Notes: a model not told the origin generated them from the letters alone. Shown: positions 14,882 to 23,741, counted from the first letter of the stretch. The stretch: DNA of 35,556 nucleotides from Clostridiales bacterium (GCA_024697575.1 JAILFM010000110.1:1-35556), one strand, 5' to 3'. Numbers and translations are program-made.

Positions 14882-15667
14882 TTACCTGACCGCTTCAACA
14901 ACAATTCTGCCTTTTTTTGTTAAACGAGAACAGTCTTTAACAACAAACCTTCCCCGGTGACGGAGCGTAATTTTGTCACCGGGGTTTATTTTTTTATCAG
15001 GTTTAAGACATTCGAGCCCATTAACAAATACAAGACCGTGCGTTATCATATCAACGCTTTGAGTCCGGCTCAGGTTAAATCCGTTTTTAATAATGCTGTC
15101 AAGACGCGGTGAAGAAACGGTGAAATCAAAAAATTCAGGTTTCTTTTTTTCAAGAGTATCAACCGCACGGCTGTCAATAACTTCACACTTTAAAGTTCCC
15201 CTGCCCGCCCGGGACAGATTTTCTGCAATGTACCGGGCGTTTTTCTTAAGGCATGCAACATAACATCCGCTGTCATTTACTGCAATGTCGCCCAGTATTT
15301 CTCTTTTTATGCCAAGTGACATCAATGCACCAAGGTAGTCCCTGTGGGTGAGAGGTTTGGAAAATCTGTCTTTATCTATCCTGATAACAGCCGTCGGGTC
15401 ATCGTCCGGCTCGGAGAGAAAGTATTCTTTAAGCTCCTGAGGTGTCGATGCACTGATATATTCCGGCAGGAAAACCGCAATGTTCCTTTCACTGTCCGGA
15501 ACAGGAGAATAAAATATACACCTGACCTTAACCGGCAGCGCCCTGGTAAAAACAAGCGTTTTTAAATGTGTGTCAACAAAAAATGTTGATGTTATCATAA
15601 AACCTTCGCTGCACTGCAGGGCTTTGTCGTCAAATTTTGCAATAAAAAGTTTCTCTTCTTCAGTCAT
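14882..15667 (-). CDS. ylmH: S4-domain RNA-binding protein, YlmH family
   Basis: A 261-residue YlmH-like protein. Marks are DDDPTAVIRIDKDRFSKPLT and HRDYLGALMSLGIKREILGD in the middle domain. The C-terminal S4 RNA-binding domain contains GFNLSRTQSVDMITHGLVFVN and NPGDKITLRHRGRF. In Gram-positive bacteria ylmH usually sits in the dcw/ylm cluster near divIVA; here it stands alone next to a transporter. Recent work ties this family to ribosome rescue/quality control and cell-division effects. I start it at ATG 15667 (MTEEEKLFIAKFDD) because homologues begin there; the track's GTG at 15730 lies in the loop of a hairpin and has no Shine-Dalgarno. The 15667 start also lacks a strong Shine-Dalgarno, so the start is uncertain. 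Confidence 0.85.
   Translation of the reverse strand: MTEEEKLFIAKFDDKALQCSEGFMITSTFFVDTHLKTLVFTRALPVKVRCIFYSPVPDSERNIAVFLPEYISASTPQELKEYFLSEPDDDPTAVIRIDKDRFSKPLTHRDYLGALMSLGIKREILGDIAVNDSGCYVACLKKNARYIAENLSRAGRGTLKCEVIDSRAVDTLEKKKPEFFDFTVSSPRLDSIIKNGFNLSRTQSVDMITHGLVFVNGLECLKPDKKINPGDKITLRHRGRFVVKDCSRLTKKGRIVVEAVR
14952..14996 (+). terminator. Intrinsic terminator embedded in convergent ylmH
   Basis: CCCCGGTGAC (14952-14961) and its exact complement (14975-14984) form a 10-base stem with a 13-base loop, followed on the + strand by TTTATTTTTTTAT. Only 3 bases separate the PHP and ylmH stops, so this GC-rich hairpin inside the ylmH coding region is the most likely terminator for the CorA-PHP transcript. 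Confidence 0.75.
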
Positions 15668-15710
15668 TACCGGCACCGGAAATTGTTTTATTTTTAATTC
15701 GGCAGGAAAT

Positions 15711-15739
15711 CCGGCTGCAGTGATTTTCACCGCAGCCGG
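15711..15739 (-). terminator. Possible hairpin after the transporter gene
   Basis: CCGGCTGC (15711-15718) and GCAGCCGG (15732-15739) form a perfect 8-base stem with a 13-base loop, just after the transporter stop at 15748. The following minus-strand sequence is only weakly T-rich, so termination may be partial and ylmH may be reached by read-through. Confidence 0.4.
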
Positions 15740-15747
15740 AATTAATA

Positions 15748-17250
15748 TCAGTCCTGATTAAGTTCAATAGCAGCGCGCATGGCTCTTGATTTTTCAAGCT
15801 CAATATACATCTGCTCACGTGTCTTCTCATTAATATTATAAAACAGCATGGGAATAAAGCAAAATGCGTCAAAAACAAGCTTTGGACCGAACGCTATCAA
15901 AAACAGGCGCCAACCGGTCTGACTGCCGGGGACAATCTCAGCCTCAGAGTCAAAGCCCGCCCAGTTTTCAAGAAGATGCGCGTTGATAATGCGAAGGAAA
16001 ATATCTTTAATCTTTGTGAAATAGCCCTTGAATAACTCCATTGTAGCTTCAACACGGTATCCGTTTTTCCATTCGCAATAATCAAGTATTTCAAAGCCGA
16101 TTTCATCGCCGATAACCTTACCCGTAGCATAAAACAGCATCTGAACGCTGTTGCCCACTGCAAAAGCAAGCGCCATGGGAAGTTTTTTAAGATAAAAACC
16201 TTTACTTCGACCGCCGATTATGCCGACAAGGAAAAACAGGACTTCTTTAAAGAAGAGTGATCCTCTGTCAAAAAACCAGAGCGCTTTTGTTGAAAACTTC
16301 TTTCTCATTTTCGGTACAATAGCGTAGCTGTAGTAGGAAATCGGCGAACCGGGTATGCCGGCTATTGTCTCAAGTGTATTAAAATGCAGAACATCGTTAT
16401 AGTAAAGGTCGCCGCCCTGACCCAGATTAATATCATCAATAAATCCGCTCAGAATATGAACGAGAAGCGGTCTGTTACGGAACACAGCACCTATACTCTT
16501 AATCGGCTGCGGCGGTTTTTCGGATTGCGGTACACGCTCCTTACTGGTTAGATACCACATAATTGTCGGCACCATCGAAATAATCCAGACAATCCATTTA
16601 CCGGTAACAAACATCTTAGTGTAGTCAAGATTTAAAATTCCGTTACCGCGAAGATCAAGCAGTACGGCAAAAAACTGAGCGGGAAACTTTGCAAACAAAT
16701 CGCTGACAAATTTAGCGGAAACAAGAAGACTTGTTCTCTCGTTCGGATTCGGAGTAAAAACATTTTTTATGTAACCTCCGCCGCCGAAAAACGCCCCGAC
16801 CGTCTCATTATAATAAAGGTATATCATATAGAACAGCAGTCTTGTTGACGCTCCCCATCCCATATGATTTGCCAATATAGGAAGCATACAAATATAAATA
16901 CCGCCGAGTATGCTCGGTATTAGAGACAGGAACTGAAACGGCTTAAATTTGCCCCAGCGGGTTCTCAAGTTATCAATGATTGCCGCCGTAACAGGGTCAT
17001 TGATCATATCATAAATTGTAAGCGTCGCCGTAGCCTTCGCATAGCTTGTTGGGCGAAGCTTATACATATCATACAGCCATATTTCGCTGCCGACATCGTA
17101 CTTACCGAGGGTCGTTGTGCCATAAGCCGTATAAAGAATATATGAAATACGTTCTTTTGTGGTACAAAAGATTCGATTCATATAAGCGGAATTTATTTTT
17201 TCCGGCTCTTCATCCTTTTTATCAATAACTCTGTTCGGATTATCACTCAT
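15748..17250 (-). CDS. GPH-type MFS sugar transporter
   Basis: A 500-residue integral membrane protein of the glycoside-pentoside-hexuronide/cation symporter group. The diagnostic motif after the second helix is DPVTAAIIDNLRTRWGKFKP, matching the family's D-x3-D-x-RTRWGRYRP loop. A second family mark is FEILDYCEWKNGYRVEATM late in the protein. About 12 hydrophobic segments can be made out. Members import sugars or glycosides with Na+ or H+; the substrate is unknown here. It is somewhat longer than the usual 450-480 residues, owing to N- and C-terminal cytoplasmic tails. Its start overlaps the end of the zinc-ribbon membrane protein gene by 8 bases, so the two are translationally coupled. Confidence 0.83.
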   Translation of the reverse strand: MSDNPNRVIDKKDEEPEKINSAYMNRIFCTTKERISYILYTAYGTTTLGKYDVGSEIWLYDMYKLRPTSYAKATATLTIYDMINDPVTAAIIDNLRTRWGKFKPFQFLSLIPSILGGIYICMLPILANHMGWGASTRLLFYMIYLYYNETVGAFFGGGGYIKNVFTPNPNERTSLLVSAKFVSDLFAKFPAQFFAVLLDLRGNGILNLDYTKMFVTGKWIVWIISMVPTIMWYLTSKERVPQSEKPPQPIKSIGAVFRNRPLLVHILSGFIDDINLGQGGDLYYNDVLHFNTLETIAGIPGSPISYYSYAIVPKMRKKFSTKALWFFDRGSLFFKEVLFFLVGIIGGRSKGFYLKKLPMALAFAVGNSVQMLFYATGKVIGDEIGFEILDYCEWKNGYRVEATMELFKGYFTKIKDIFLRIINAHLLENWAGFDSEAEIVPGSQTGWRLFLIAFGPKLVFDAFCFIPMLFYNINEKTREQMYIELEKSRAMRAAIELNQD

Positions 17251-18109
17251 TGGCGCCGTTTCCCCCTTCCGCAGCTTCTTTAGCTGCCTTTTCTTCTTTG
17301 GCTTTTAGCTGCGCCTGCTTCTCATCCTGAAGAATCTGAAGGCGTCTGTATTGCTCCGCGCGGATTTCTTCACGGGTCATACCATTTTTTTGCATTTCAA
17401 AATATTCTTCGATCGGTATGCCGCCGCAGTAACACTGTTCATGATGAATCTCGATACCTTTTTTAAAACAAAGCACATCAACAGCAATATTGGCAATCTG
17501 AGAAGCAAGGTAAAGATATGCCCCTATTTTAAGAGTCCCTGTAACCGTTCCGGAAGTGCCCATTATTCCAAACAGAAGCACCGACGCCGCCGAGGTAAGT
17601 AACAGCGTACAGTCAACAATATAATTTCTCTGTTTACCCTTAGGCGAACATGCAAGGGCATTTAACACAAAATGCAAAACCGTAATTATAAACGATAAAG
17701 CAAGGCAGGCAAAGCTTGTAAGAAACAGCTTATCATCAGCGTTCCCCGATAGAAGAGAAGACATAGCAAAGACTTTATCTAAATTTTTGTAAATAGTCAA
17801 CAAGCTGTAATTGGCCGCCACACCGCTGAAAGGTGCCTTAAATGTAGCATTAACAAGCGGAAGAAATAGCATTCCGACCGGAAGAATAGATGTTATTATC
17901 CTGGTAATAGCAAGCGGACTGCCAATAAAAGCCGCCTTCACCCTGTCAACCTTTTTTTGAAAATGATAATACTGAACCTCGGCAATATCGGCATCCTGCA
18001 TTAAGCGTTCCTGAAGGTCATAAACGAAAATATTTGCTCCGCAGTTTGGGCAGTGCTGCTTCCAATCAACAATCCGAAGGTGTTTGTTACATTTAGGACA
18101 ATTTGCCAT
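17243..18109 (-). CDS. Zinc-ribbon multi-pass membrane protein, unknown function
   Basis: A 288-residue protein beginning with a four-cysteine zinc ribbon (ANCPKCNKHLR then HCPNCGANIF). A charged segment follows (about residues 30-55), then four to five hydrophobic stretches between about residues 60 and 210. The C-terminus is highly charged (MTREEIRAEQYRRLQ, then KAKEEKAAKEAAEGG) and probably forms a cytoplasmic coiled coil. I do not recognise the family. I chose ATG 18109 over TTG 18112 because GGAGG lies 7 bases upstream. Translational coupling to the transporter suggests it helps assembly, regulation or signalling for that permease; this is inference only. Confidence 0.75.
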   Translation of the reverse strand: MANCPKCNKHLRIVDWKQHCPNCGANIFVYDLQERLMQDADIAEVQYYHFQKKVDRVKAAFIGSPLAITRIITSILPVGMLFLPLVNATFKAPFSGVAANYSLLTIYKNLDKVFAMSSLLSGNADDKLFLTSFACLALSFIITVLHFVLNALACSPKGKQRNYIVDCTLLLTSAASVLLFGIMGTSGTVTGTLKIGAYLYLASQIANIAVDVLCFKKGIEIHHEQCYCGGIPIEEYFEMQKNGMTREEIRAEQYRRLQILQDEKQAQLKAKEEKAAKEAAEGGNGANE

Positions 18110-18145
18110 CAATTTACCTCCAAACGATTTTTTAAATACTCGTTA

Positions 18146-18174
18146 TATATACCATATTTTTAAAAATTTTACAA
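18146..18174 (-). promoter_or_regulatory. Promoter for zinc-ribbon protein and transporter
   Basis: On the minus strand TTGTAA (18174-18169), a 17-base spacer and TATATA (18151-18146), with TG one base before the -10 box (extended -10). It lies in a very AT-rich divergent region shared with gapA. Confidence 0.55.
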
Positions 18175-18298
18175 TATTTTTTAGTTAAAACGGCTAAAAT
18201 AATTATATGGACAATTTAAAGCTAAAAATATGTTGCAAAAAATATGAAAATGATTAAAATATGATTGTAAATTTTTATTTTTCGGAGGAATATGTTTT

Positions 18299-19336
18299 AT
18301 GGCAGTTAAAGTTGCTATTAACGGCTTTGGCCGTATCGGCCGTCTCGCTTTCCGTCAGATGTTTGACGCTGAAGGTTATGAGATCGTCGCTATCAACGAC
18401 CTTACAAAGCCCTCAATGCTCGCTCATCTTCTTAAATATGACACCGCTCAGGGCGGTTATTGCGGCAAAATCGGCGAAAACAAGCACTCTGTTGCCGCTG
18501 ATGACGAAGCTAACACAATAACAGTTGACGGCAAAACTCTCAAGATTTATGCAGAAAAGGACGCTGCTAATTGCCCCTGGGGCGCTCTTGATGTTGATGT
18601 TGTTCTTGAATGCACCGGTTTTTATTGCTCAAAAGAAAAGAGCATGGCTCATATTAACGCAGGCGCTAAAAAGGTTGTTATATCCGCTCCCGCAGGCAAT
18701 GATCTTAAGACAATCGTGTTCTCTGTTAATGAAGGTACTCTTACTTCTGAAGACCAGATTATCTCCGCAGCTTCCTGCACAACAAACTGCCTTGCTCCCA
18801 TGGCAAAAGCTCTTAATGATTACGCTCCCATTCAGAGCGGTATCATGAGCACCATTCACGCTTACACCGGCGACCAGATGATTCTTGACGGTCCTCACAG
18901 AAAGGGTGACCTCAGAAGAGCTCGCGCAGGCGCGGCAAACATTGTTCCCAACTCAACAGGCGCTGCAAAGGCAATCGGTCTTGTTATCCCCGAGCTCAAC
19001 GGCAAACTTATCGGTTCTGCTCAGAGAGTTCCCGTTCCCACAGGTTCAACAACAATCCTTACAGCTGTTGTTAAGGGCGAAAATGTTACTAAAGACGGCA
19101 TCAATGCTGCTATGAAAGCTGCTGCTTCCGAGTCATACGGATATAATGAAGACCCCATCGTTTCAAGCGATGTAATCGGCATGAAGTTCGGCTCACTGTT
19201 TGATGCTACTCAGACAATGGTTGCACCTCTTGGTGACGGTCTGTACGAAGTACAGGTTGTTTCATGGTATGATAACGAGAACAGCTACACCAGCCAGATG
19301 GTTCGCACAATTAAGTATTTTGCTGAACTTGCGTAA
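18299..19336 (+). CDS. gapA: Glyceraldehyde-3-phosphate dehydrogenase, type I
   Basis: A 345-residue NAD-dependent glycolytic enzyme converting glyceraldehyde-3-phosphate to 1,3-bisphosphoglycerate. The Rossmann nucleotide loop is [15 protein letters not shown], with Asp in VAINDL favouring NAD over NADP. The catalytic cysteine is about residue 160 in [25 protein letters not shown] is the typical C-terminal signature. Codon choice (many GCT and CTT, for example) is consistent with high expression. GGAGG lies 10 bases before the ATG. It is a single-gene transcript with its own terminator, not clustered with pgk or tpiA in this window. I could not find a clean sigma-A promoter in the AT-rich upstream region; TTGCAA at 18233 with TATGAT at 18260 is too widely spaced. 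Confidence 0.97.
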   Translation: MAVKVAINGFGRIGRLAFRQMFDAEGYEIVAINDLTKPSMLAHLLKYDTAQGGYCGKIGENKHSVAADDEANTITVDGKTLKIYAEKDAANCPWGALDVDVVLECTGFYCSKEKSMAHINAGAKKVVISAPAGNDLKTIVFSVNEGTLTSEDQIISAASCTTNCLAPMAKALNDYAPIQSGIMSTIHAYTGDQMILDGPHRKGDLRRARAGAANIVPNSTGAAKAIGLVIPELNGKLIGSAQRVPVPTGSTTILTAVVKGENVTKDGINAAMKAAASESYGYNEDPIVSSDVIGMKFGSLFDATQTMVAPLGDGLYEVQVVSWYDNENSYTSQMVRTIKYFAELA

Positions 19337-19353
19337 TTTCTGAAAAATCTTTT

Positions 19354-19389
19354 AAAGCTGCGGTGAAGAAATTCGTTGCAGCTTTTTTT
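19354..19389 (+). terminator. gapA intrinsic terminator
   Basis: AAAGCTGC (19354-19361) pairs with GCAGCTTT (19378-19385). A small inner GAA/TTC pairing tightens the hairpin, and it runs directly into seven T residues. Confidence 0.85.
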
Positions 19390-19394
19390 CCTGC

Positions 19395-19432
19395 AAAAAA
19401 CACCCGAATGAGAACTCTCATCCGGGTGTTTT
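19395..19432 (-). terminator. Terminator of the ribosomal protein operon
   Basis: AAAACACCCG (19397-19406) and CGGGTGTTTT (19423-19432) form a 10-base stem, extended inward by ATGAG/CTCAT after one mismatch. On the minus strand it ends in TTTTTT. It lies 14 bases after rplQ and back-to-back with the gapA terminator. Confidence 0.87.
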
Positions 19433-19445
19433 CGCTATTAAATCA

Positions 19446-19787
19446 TCAGACAAGTTCGATTATAGCCATTTCAGCCGCGTCGCCTCTGCGGGCGCCTGTC
19501 TTGATAATGCGGCAATAACCGCCATTTACGTCTTTATATTTGGGGGCAATCTCATCAAAGAGTTTTTTAACAACCTCGCCTTTTGTGACGTAAGCCATTA
19601 CTTTACGCTTTGAGTGGAGAGAATTATCCTTCGCAACGGTTATCATCTTTTCCGCCATTGCGCGAACTTCCTGAGCCCTTGTTGCGGTTGTTTCAATTCT
19701 GCCGTTTTCAAACAGATAAGTTACAAGGCCTCTGAGCATTGCCTTGCGATGGTCGCTTGCACGGCCAAGCTTTCTGGTTCCGGGCAT
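19446..19787 (-). CDS. rplQ: 50S ribosomal protein L17
   Basis: A 113-residue L17, the usual Firmicute length. The N-terminus [20 protein letters not shown] is diagnostic, and [14 protein letters not shown] with [17 protein letters not shown] forms the conserved C-terminal part. It binds 23S rRNA near the exit of the peptide tunnel. It is the last gene of the super-operon, 21 bases after rpoA with GGAAGGAG as Shine-Dalgarno, and is followed by the operon terminator. Confidence 0.98.
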   Translation of the reverse strand: MPGTRKLGRASDHRKAMLRGLVTYLFENGRIETTATRAQEVRAMAEKMITVAKDNSLHSKRKVMAYVTKGEVVKKLFDEIAPKYKDVNGGYCRIIKTGARRGDAAEMAIIELV

Positions 19788-19808
19788 TTAATTCACACTC
19801 CTTCCCGT

Positions 19809-20759
19809 TTAGTCCTCGTCTCTGCGAAGTGAAAAGCCTAAAGAATTAAGCTTTGAAACAACTTCGTCAAGAGATTTGCGTCCGAGATTACGAACCTTCA
19901 TCATTTCTTCCTCGGACCTGTTGATCAGATCTTGTACTGTATTGATTGAAGCTCTCTTCAAACAGTTAAATGAACGAACAGAGAGGTCAAGTTCCTCAAT
20001 GGTCATCTCTAAGACTTTACCCTTGGTATCGTCCGGTTTTTCAACCATAGTATCTGTTGCGAACACCTCGCCGGAAAGGTCACCGAAGAGGGTGAGATGG
20101 TCGTTGAGAATCTTGGCGCCGAGAGAGACGGCGTCCATCGCGTTTATAGTGCCGTCAGTCCACACCTCAAGTGTCAACTTGTCAAGGTCAGTCATCTGCC
20201 CGACACGGGTGTTATCTACTGTATAGTTAACTTTCAATACAGGTGTATAGATTGAGTCAATTGCAATAACGCCGATTGGAGGATCTAAAAGCTCCTTATT
20301 CCTTTCGGCTGAAACATATCCTCTGCCGTTGTCACATGTAAGTTCCATTTTTACATGAGCATCGGAATTAAGGCTGGCGATATGAAGCTCGGGGTTTAAA
20401 ATCTCAACCTCAGAGCCGGTTTTGATATCGCCCGCTTTGAGTTCACCTTCACCGCTTGCGTCAATATAAAGCGTTTTAGGTTCATTGTCATTAATCCTGA
20501 GAATTACGCTCTTAAGATTAAGAACAATTTCCGTAACATCTTCTTTAACGCCGGGAATTGTGCTGAACTCATGAAGCACACCGTCAATTTTGGCTGAAGT
20601 AATTGCATATCCGGGCAGAGATGAGAGAAGAACCCTTCTCAAACTGTTGCCCAATGTAATTCCGTAACCTCTTTCGAGAGGTTCAACAACAAACTTGCCA
20701 AATGTACCGTCCTGACTGAACTCGGCAGTTTCAATTCTGGGCTTTTCGAAACCAATCAT
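19809..20759 (-). CDS. rpoA: RNA polymerase alpha subunit
   Basis: A 316-residue alpha subunit. The N-terminal assembly domain shows [16 protein letters not shown] and the dimer and beta-contact regions to about residue 230. The C-terminal DNA- and activator-binding domain contains [15 protein letters not shown] and [22 protein letters not shown] precedes the ATG. Unlike most junctions of the operon, it is preceded by 126 non-coding bases, which may hold an extra promoter or a structured leader for rpoA-rplQ. Confidence 0.98.
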   Translation of the reverse strand: MIGFEKPRIETAEFSQDGTFGKFVVEPLERGYGITLGNSLRRVLLSSLPGYAITSAKIDGVLHEFSTIPGVKEDVTEIVLNLKSVILRINDNEPKTLYIDASGEGELKAGDIKTGSEVEILNPELHIASLNSDAHVKMELTCDNGRGYVSAERNKELLDPPIGVIAIDSIYTPVLKVNYTVDNTRVGQMTDLDKLTLEVWTDGTINAMDAVSLGAKILNDHLTLFGDLSGEVFATDTMVEKPDDTKGKVLEMTIEELDLSVRSFNCLKRASINTVQDLINRSEEEMMKVRNLGRKSLDEVVSKLNSLGFSLRRDED

Positions 20760-20885
20760 TTCAAAACCCTCCTTTTAGTCATGCGGCAAAAGCCGTGCTT
20801 ATACGCATTCAAACAGTCGCTTCTCCTTATTCCAAATAATAATAAACCGAAATAAACCGTTAACACCGGTAAAAAAAGGTTTAAA
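20760..20885 (-). promoter_or_regulatory. rpsD-rpoA spacer with weak internal promoter and hairpins
   Basis: This 126-base gap is longer than most in the operon. On the minus strand TTAACG, a 16-base spacer and TATTAT could act as a weak promoter. Nearer rpoA, GGC-AAAA-GCC is nested between ATGCG and CGCAT and can fold into a stem-loop before the Shine-Dalgarno. Neither element is strong on its own. Confidence 0.3.
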
Positions 20886-21512
20886 TTATTTGGAGTAAAG
20901 TTCAACGATAAGATGCTCTTCTACAGGGCATTCAATCTGTTCACGTGTGGGCAAAGCAACAATTTTAGCCGAAAGGTCATCATTATTTCTGTCAAGCCAC
21001 TGAGGAACAGGTCTTGCTGAGCAGGCTTCAACTGTTGACTTAATCTTTTCACTGTCCTTGCTGCCTGAAGCAATTGCAACCGAATCGCCGGCTTTTACAA
21101 GGTATGAAGGAATATCAACTTTATGACCGTTAACTTTGAAATGACCGTGGTTAACAAGCTGTCTTGCTTCCGCTCTGGAATTTGCCCATCCGAGAAGATA
21201 AACAACATTGTCAAGTCTGCTTTCGCAAATTTGAAGCAGGTTTTCACCGGTGATGCCCTGCTTACGCTCGGCTAACTCAAAATATTTGTAAAACTGTTTT
21301 TCGGGAATTCCGTAAAAACGCTTGGCCTGCTGCTTAGCGCGAAGCTGAAGACCGTATTCGGTAGGCTTCTTGCGGCTCTGACCATGCTGACCGGGTGCAT
21401 AGGACCTGCGCTCCAATGCGCACTTGCCTGTGTAGCAGCGCTCGCCTTTAAGAAACAATTTCTTGCCCTCGCGACGGCAAAGCTTGCAGACCGCTCCGGT
21501 ATATCTTGCCAT
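20886..21512 (-). CDS. rpsD: 30S ribosomal protein S4
   Basis: A 208-residue S4 that nucleates 16S rRNA folding. The N-terminal four-cysteine zinc site is intact (Cys9 and Cys12 in [10 protein letters not shown]; Cys26 and Cys31 in RCYTGKC), so this is the zinc-binding version. The S4 RNA-binding domain is seen in [20 protein letters not shown] and [14 protein letters not shown]. Its place in the alpha operon differs from Bacillus, where rpsD stands alone, but is usual in Clostridia. GGAGGTG precedes the ATG. Confidence 0.98.
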   Translation of the reverse strand: MARYTGAVCKLCRREGKKLFLKGERCYTGKCALERRSYAPGQHGQSRKKPTEYGLQLRAKQQAKRFYGIPEKQFYKYFELAERKQGITGENLLQICESRLDNVVYLLGWANSRAEARQLVNHGHFKVNGHKVDIPSYLVKAGDSVAIASGSKDSEKIKSTVEACSARPVPQWLDRNNDDLSAKIVALPTREQIECPVEEHLIVELYSK

Positions 21513-21539
21513 ATTGGTTACACCTCCAAAAAATTCTGG

Positions 21540-21941
21540 TTACACGCGTCTTCTCTTGGGCGGACGGCATCCGTTGTGAGGAATGGGAGTTACATCTTTA
21601 ATCATTGTAACATCCAGACCTGCTGTCTGTAAAGCTCTGATAGCAGCTTCACGACCCTGACCCGGGCCTTTAACATAAACTTCAACTGTCTTCATTCCGT
21701 GGTCAACAGCAATCTTTGCCGCTGTCTCAGCCGCTGTCTGCGCTGCGAAGGGAGTTGACTTTTTTGAGCCTCTGAATCCCATCTCTCCCGCAGAAGCCCA
21801 GGAAATTGCGTTGCCCTGAGTATCAGTGATGGTTACGATGGTGTTGTTAAAGGTGGATTGGATATGGGCTGCGCCGCGCTCAACATTTTTACGCTGAATA
21901 CGCTTGCGTGTATTTGATGCTTTTTTTACTACTTTAGCCAT
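21540..21941 (-). CDS. rpsK: 30S ribosomal protein S11
   Basis: A 133-residue S11, part of the 30S platform near the mRNA exit. Conserved stretches are [34 protein letters not shown] and the C-terminal [14 protein letters not shown]. It lies 15 bases after rpsM and 27 before rpsD, with GGAGG before the ATG. Confidence 0.98.
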   Translation of the reverse strand: MAKVVKKASNTRKRIQRKNVERGAAHIQSTFNNTIVTITDTQGNAISWASAGEMGFRGSKKSTPFAAQTAAETAAKIAVDHGMKTVEVYVKGPGQGREAAIRALQTAGLDVTMIKDVTPIPHNGCRPPKRRRV

Positions 21942-21956
21942 AATATCCCTCCTTGA

Positions 21957-22325
21957 TTACTTCTTCTTGTTGGCAATGGTCTTCTTGGGACCTTTGCGGG
22001 TACGCGCGTTAGTCTTTGAACGCTGTCCCCTTACAGGCAGACCCTTGCGATGGCGAACGCCGCGATAGCATCCGATTTCAATAAGTCTTTTGATGTCAAA
22101 AGCTGTCTCTCTGCGAAGATCACCTTCAACCTTTACATTGTGATCAATGTATTCACGCAGCTTTGAAACATCATCCTCGGTCATATCCTTAACTCTCAGG
22201 TCAGGATTTACACCGGTTGCTGCAATAATGTCGCTTGCTGTTTTACGACCTATGCCGTAAATGTAGGTAAGAGCAATTTCAATTCTCTTATCTCTGGGCA
22301 GGTCAACACCTGATATACGCGCCAT
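21957..22325 (-). CDS. rpsM: 30S ribosomal protein S13
   Basis: A 122-residue S13 of the 30S head, which contacts tRNA and the central protuberance. It has the N-terminal [31 protein letters not shown], and the basic tail [17 protein letters not shown]. It follows rpmJ after 43 bases. Confidence 0.98.
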   Translation of the reverse strand: MARISGVDLPRDKRIEIALTYIYGIGRKTASDIIAATGVNPDLRVKDMTEDDVSKLREYIDHNVKVEGDLRRETAFDIKRLIEIGCYRGVRHRKGLPVRGQRSKTNARTRKGPKKTIANKKK

Positions 22326-22368
22326 TTGTCAATTGCACCTCCAATAAAACTTGGTTTTACGCCGGGTC

Positions 22369-22482
22369 TCAGCCCTGACGCTGTTTGTGCTTGGGATTTT
22401 CACAGATAACCATTATTTTTCCCTTGCGTTTAATAATTTTGCATTTTTCGCAAATCTTTTTGACAGAAGGTCTGACTTTCAT
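22369..22482 (-). CDS. rpmJ: 50S ribosomal protein L36 (too short for ORF track)
   Basis: A 37-residue L36 read directly from the minus strand between infA and rpsM: it starts [16 protein letters not shown] and ends [10 protein letters not shown]. The zinc ligands are present (Cys11, Cys14, Cys27 and His32), so this is the zinc-binding form. GGAGG lies 6 bases before the ATG. The position between infA and rpsM is the standard one. The ORF track omits it because of length. Confidence 0.97.
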   Translation of the reverse strand: MKVRPSVKKICEKCKIIKRKGKIMVICENPKHKQRQG

Positions 22483-22500
22483 ATTTTACCTCCTTGAAAC

Positions 22501-22719
22501 TTACTTTGAACGCCATGTAATACGACCTTTTGTAAGATCGTACGGCGACATCTCAACTGTAACTTTATCTCCGGGCAAGATGCGAATATAATTCATTCTC
22601 AATTTGCCGGAAATATGAGCTAAAATCCGATGACCGTTTCCAAGCTGTACCTGAAAAGTCGCATTCGGAAGGGCTTCAATAACCGTACCCTCAACTTCAA
22701 TCATGTCCTGTTTAGACAT
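22501..22719 (-). CDS. infA: Translation initiation factor IF-1
   Basis: A 72-residue single OB-fold protein that binds the 30S A site during initiation. It has the typical [40 protein letters not shown] and [12 protein letters not shown]. Its start overlaps the end of the KOW-domain gene by 19 bases, so the two are translationally coupled. Confidence 0.98.
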   Translation of the reverse strand: MSKQDMIEVEGTVIEALPNATFQVQLGNGHRILAHISGKLRMNYIRILPGDKVTVEMSPYDLTKGRITWRSK

Positions 22720-22982
22720 AAATCCTCCTGATTGTTGCCTGATAATTCGGTGCTGATTCGTCTCAAAGCTTTTCTGATGGCTCTGTCAGACATCATTTCA
22801 TCTTCACACAAAGTAAAAGATGTTTCTTTTATATGACGAATGTTTTTTCTCTTCGGTTTGTTTAAAGGACGCTCTTTACCGTCCGCAAGGGTCACAGCCT
22901 TCTGTGTGCTGCTTAGCACAGCCAGCAGATAACCTTTATCACGGCCGGCAAGTGAAATCACAACACTGCCTTTAGTGAGCAT
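22701..22982 (-). CDS. KOW-domain RNA-binding protein
   Basis: A 93-residue protein between map and infA. The N-terminal half reads [20 protein letters not shown], a KOW-type motif shared with L24, NusG and the archaeal/eukaryotic L14e/L27e proteins. Next comes a basic stretch, [12 protein letters not shown], and a helical C-terminus. Genes like this are found at the same place in many Clostridia and are annotated as KOW-domain or L14e-like proteins; the role is not established, but RNA or ribosome binding is likely. It begins 9 bases after map and overlaps infA by 19 bases. Confidence 0.82.
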   Translation of the reverse strand: MLTKGSVVISLAGRDKGYLLAVLSSTQKAVTLADGKERPLNKPKRKNIRHIKETSFTLCEDEMMSDRAIRKALRRISTELSGNNQEDLCLNRT

Positions 22983-22991
22983 TTATTCACC

Positions 22992-23741
22992 TCATACCCT
23001 TGTAAGTATTACGGGACCGTTTGATGTTATGGCAACGGTATGCTCAAAATGTGCGGAATACTTTCCGTCCTTCGTTTTAACAGTCCAACCGTCAGGCAAC
23101 CGCCTGATATCCGCCTTACCCATGTTTATCATAGGTTCAATGGCAATCGTCATACCCGGCTGCAAACGAACGCCTCTGCCGGGGGTTCCGTAATTGGGTA
23201 CGGATGGGTCCTCATGCATTACATGACCGACACCGTGACCGGTATATTCACGCACAACAGAAAAACCTGCTTCCTCACAATAAGCCTGAACAGCGTGACC
23301 GATATCGCCGATTCTTCCGCCGACCTGTGCCGCTTCGATTCCTTTATACAGACTTTCGCGCGTCACATCACACAGCCGCTGTGCTTCGGGGGATATTGCC
23401 CCCGCCGCAAATGTCGCGGCGTTGTCACCGACATAGCCATTGAAGGTAGCTCCAACGTCAATGGAAACGATGTCACCTTCGTGCACTATTCGCTTTTTGC
23501 TTGGAATGCCGTGAATAACCTCATCATTTATGGATATGCATGATGCAGCAGGATATCCCTGATAACCGAGGAATGTCGGAACAGCGTTATGCAAACGAAT
23601 AAAATGCTCGCACACTCTGTTTATTTCAAATGTAGATACCCCGGGTTTAACCGCTTCACCTGCTGCAATTAATGCTCCTGCGGCGATTTTACACGCCTGT
23701 CTCATCAGATTTATTTCACCTGTTGTCTTGAGCACTATCAT
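22992..23741 (-). CDS. map: Type I methionine aminopeptidase
   Basis: A 249-residue dinuclear-metal peptidase that removes the initiator methionine from new proteins. All five metal ligands are visible: Asp in VSIDVGA, Asp in YVGDNAAT, His in YTGHGVGH, Glu in TIAIEPMI and Glu in AHFEHTVA. There is no N-terminal zinc-finger extension, so it is the short class. It follows secY after 34 bases; adk, which often lies between the two, is missing. Confidence 0.97.
   Translation of the reverse strand: MIVLKTTGEINLMRQACKIAAGALIAAGEAVKPGVSTFEINRVCEHFIRLHNAVPTFLGYQGYPAASCISINDEVIHGIPSKKRIVHEGDIVSIDVGATFNGYVGDNAATFAAGAISPEAQRLCDVTRESLYKGIEAAQVGGRIGDIGHAVQAYCEEAGFSVVREYTGHGVGHVMHEDPSVPNYGTPGRGVRLQPGMTIAIEPMINMGKADIRRLPDGWTVKTKDGKYSAHFEHTVAITSNGPVILTRV

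Noticed and set aside
18232-18265. gapA promoter from TTGCAA and TATGAT
   Set aside because: The 21-base spacing is too long for sigma-A; left unannotated.
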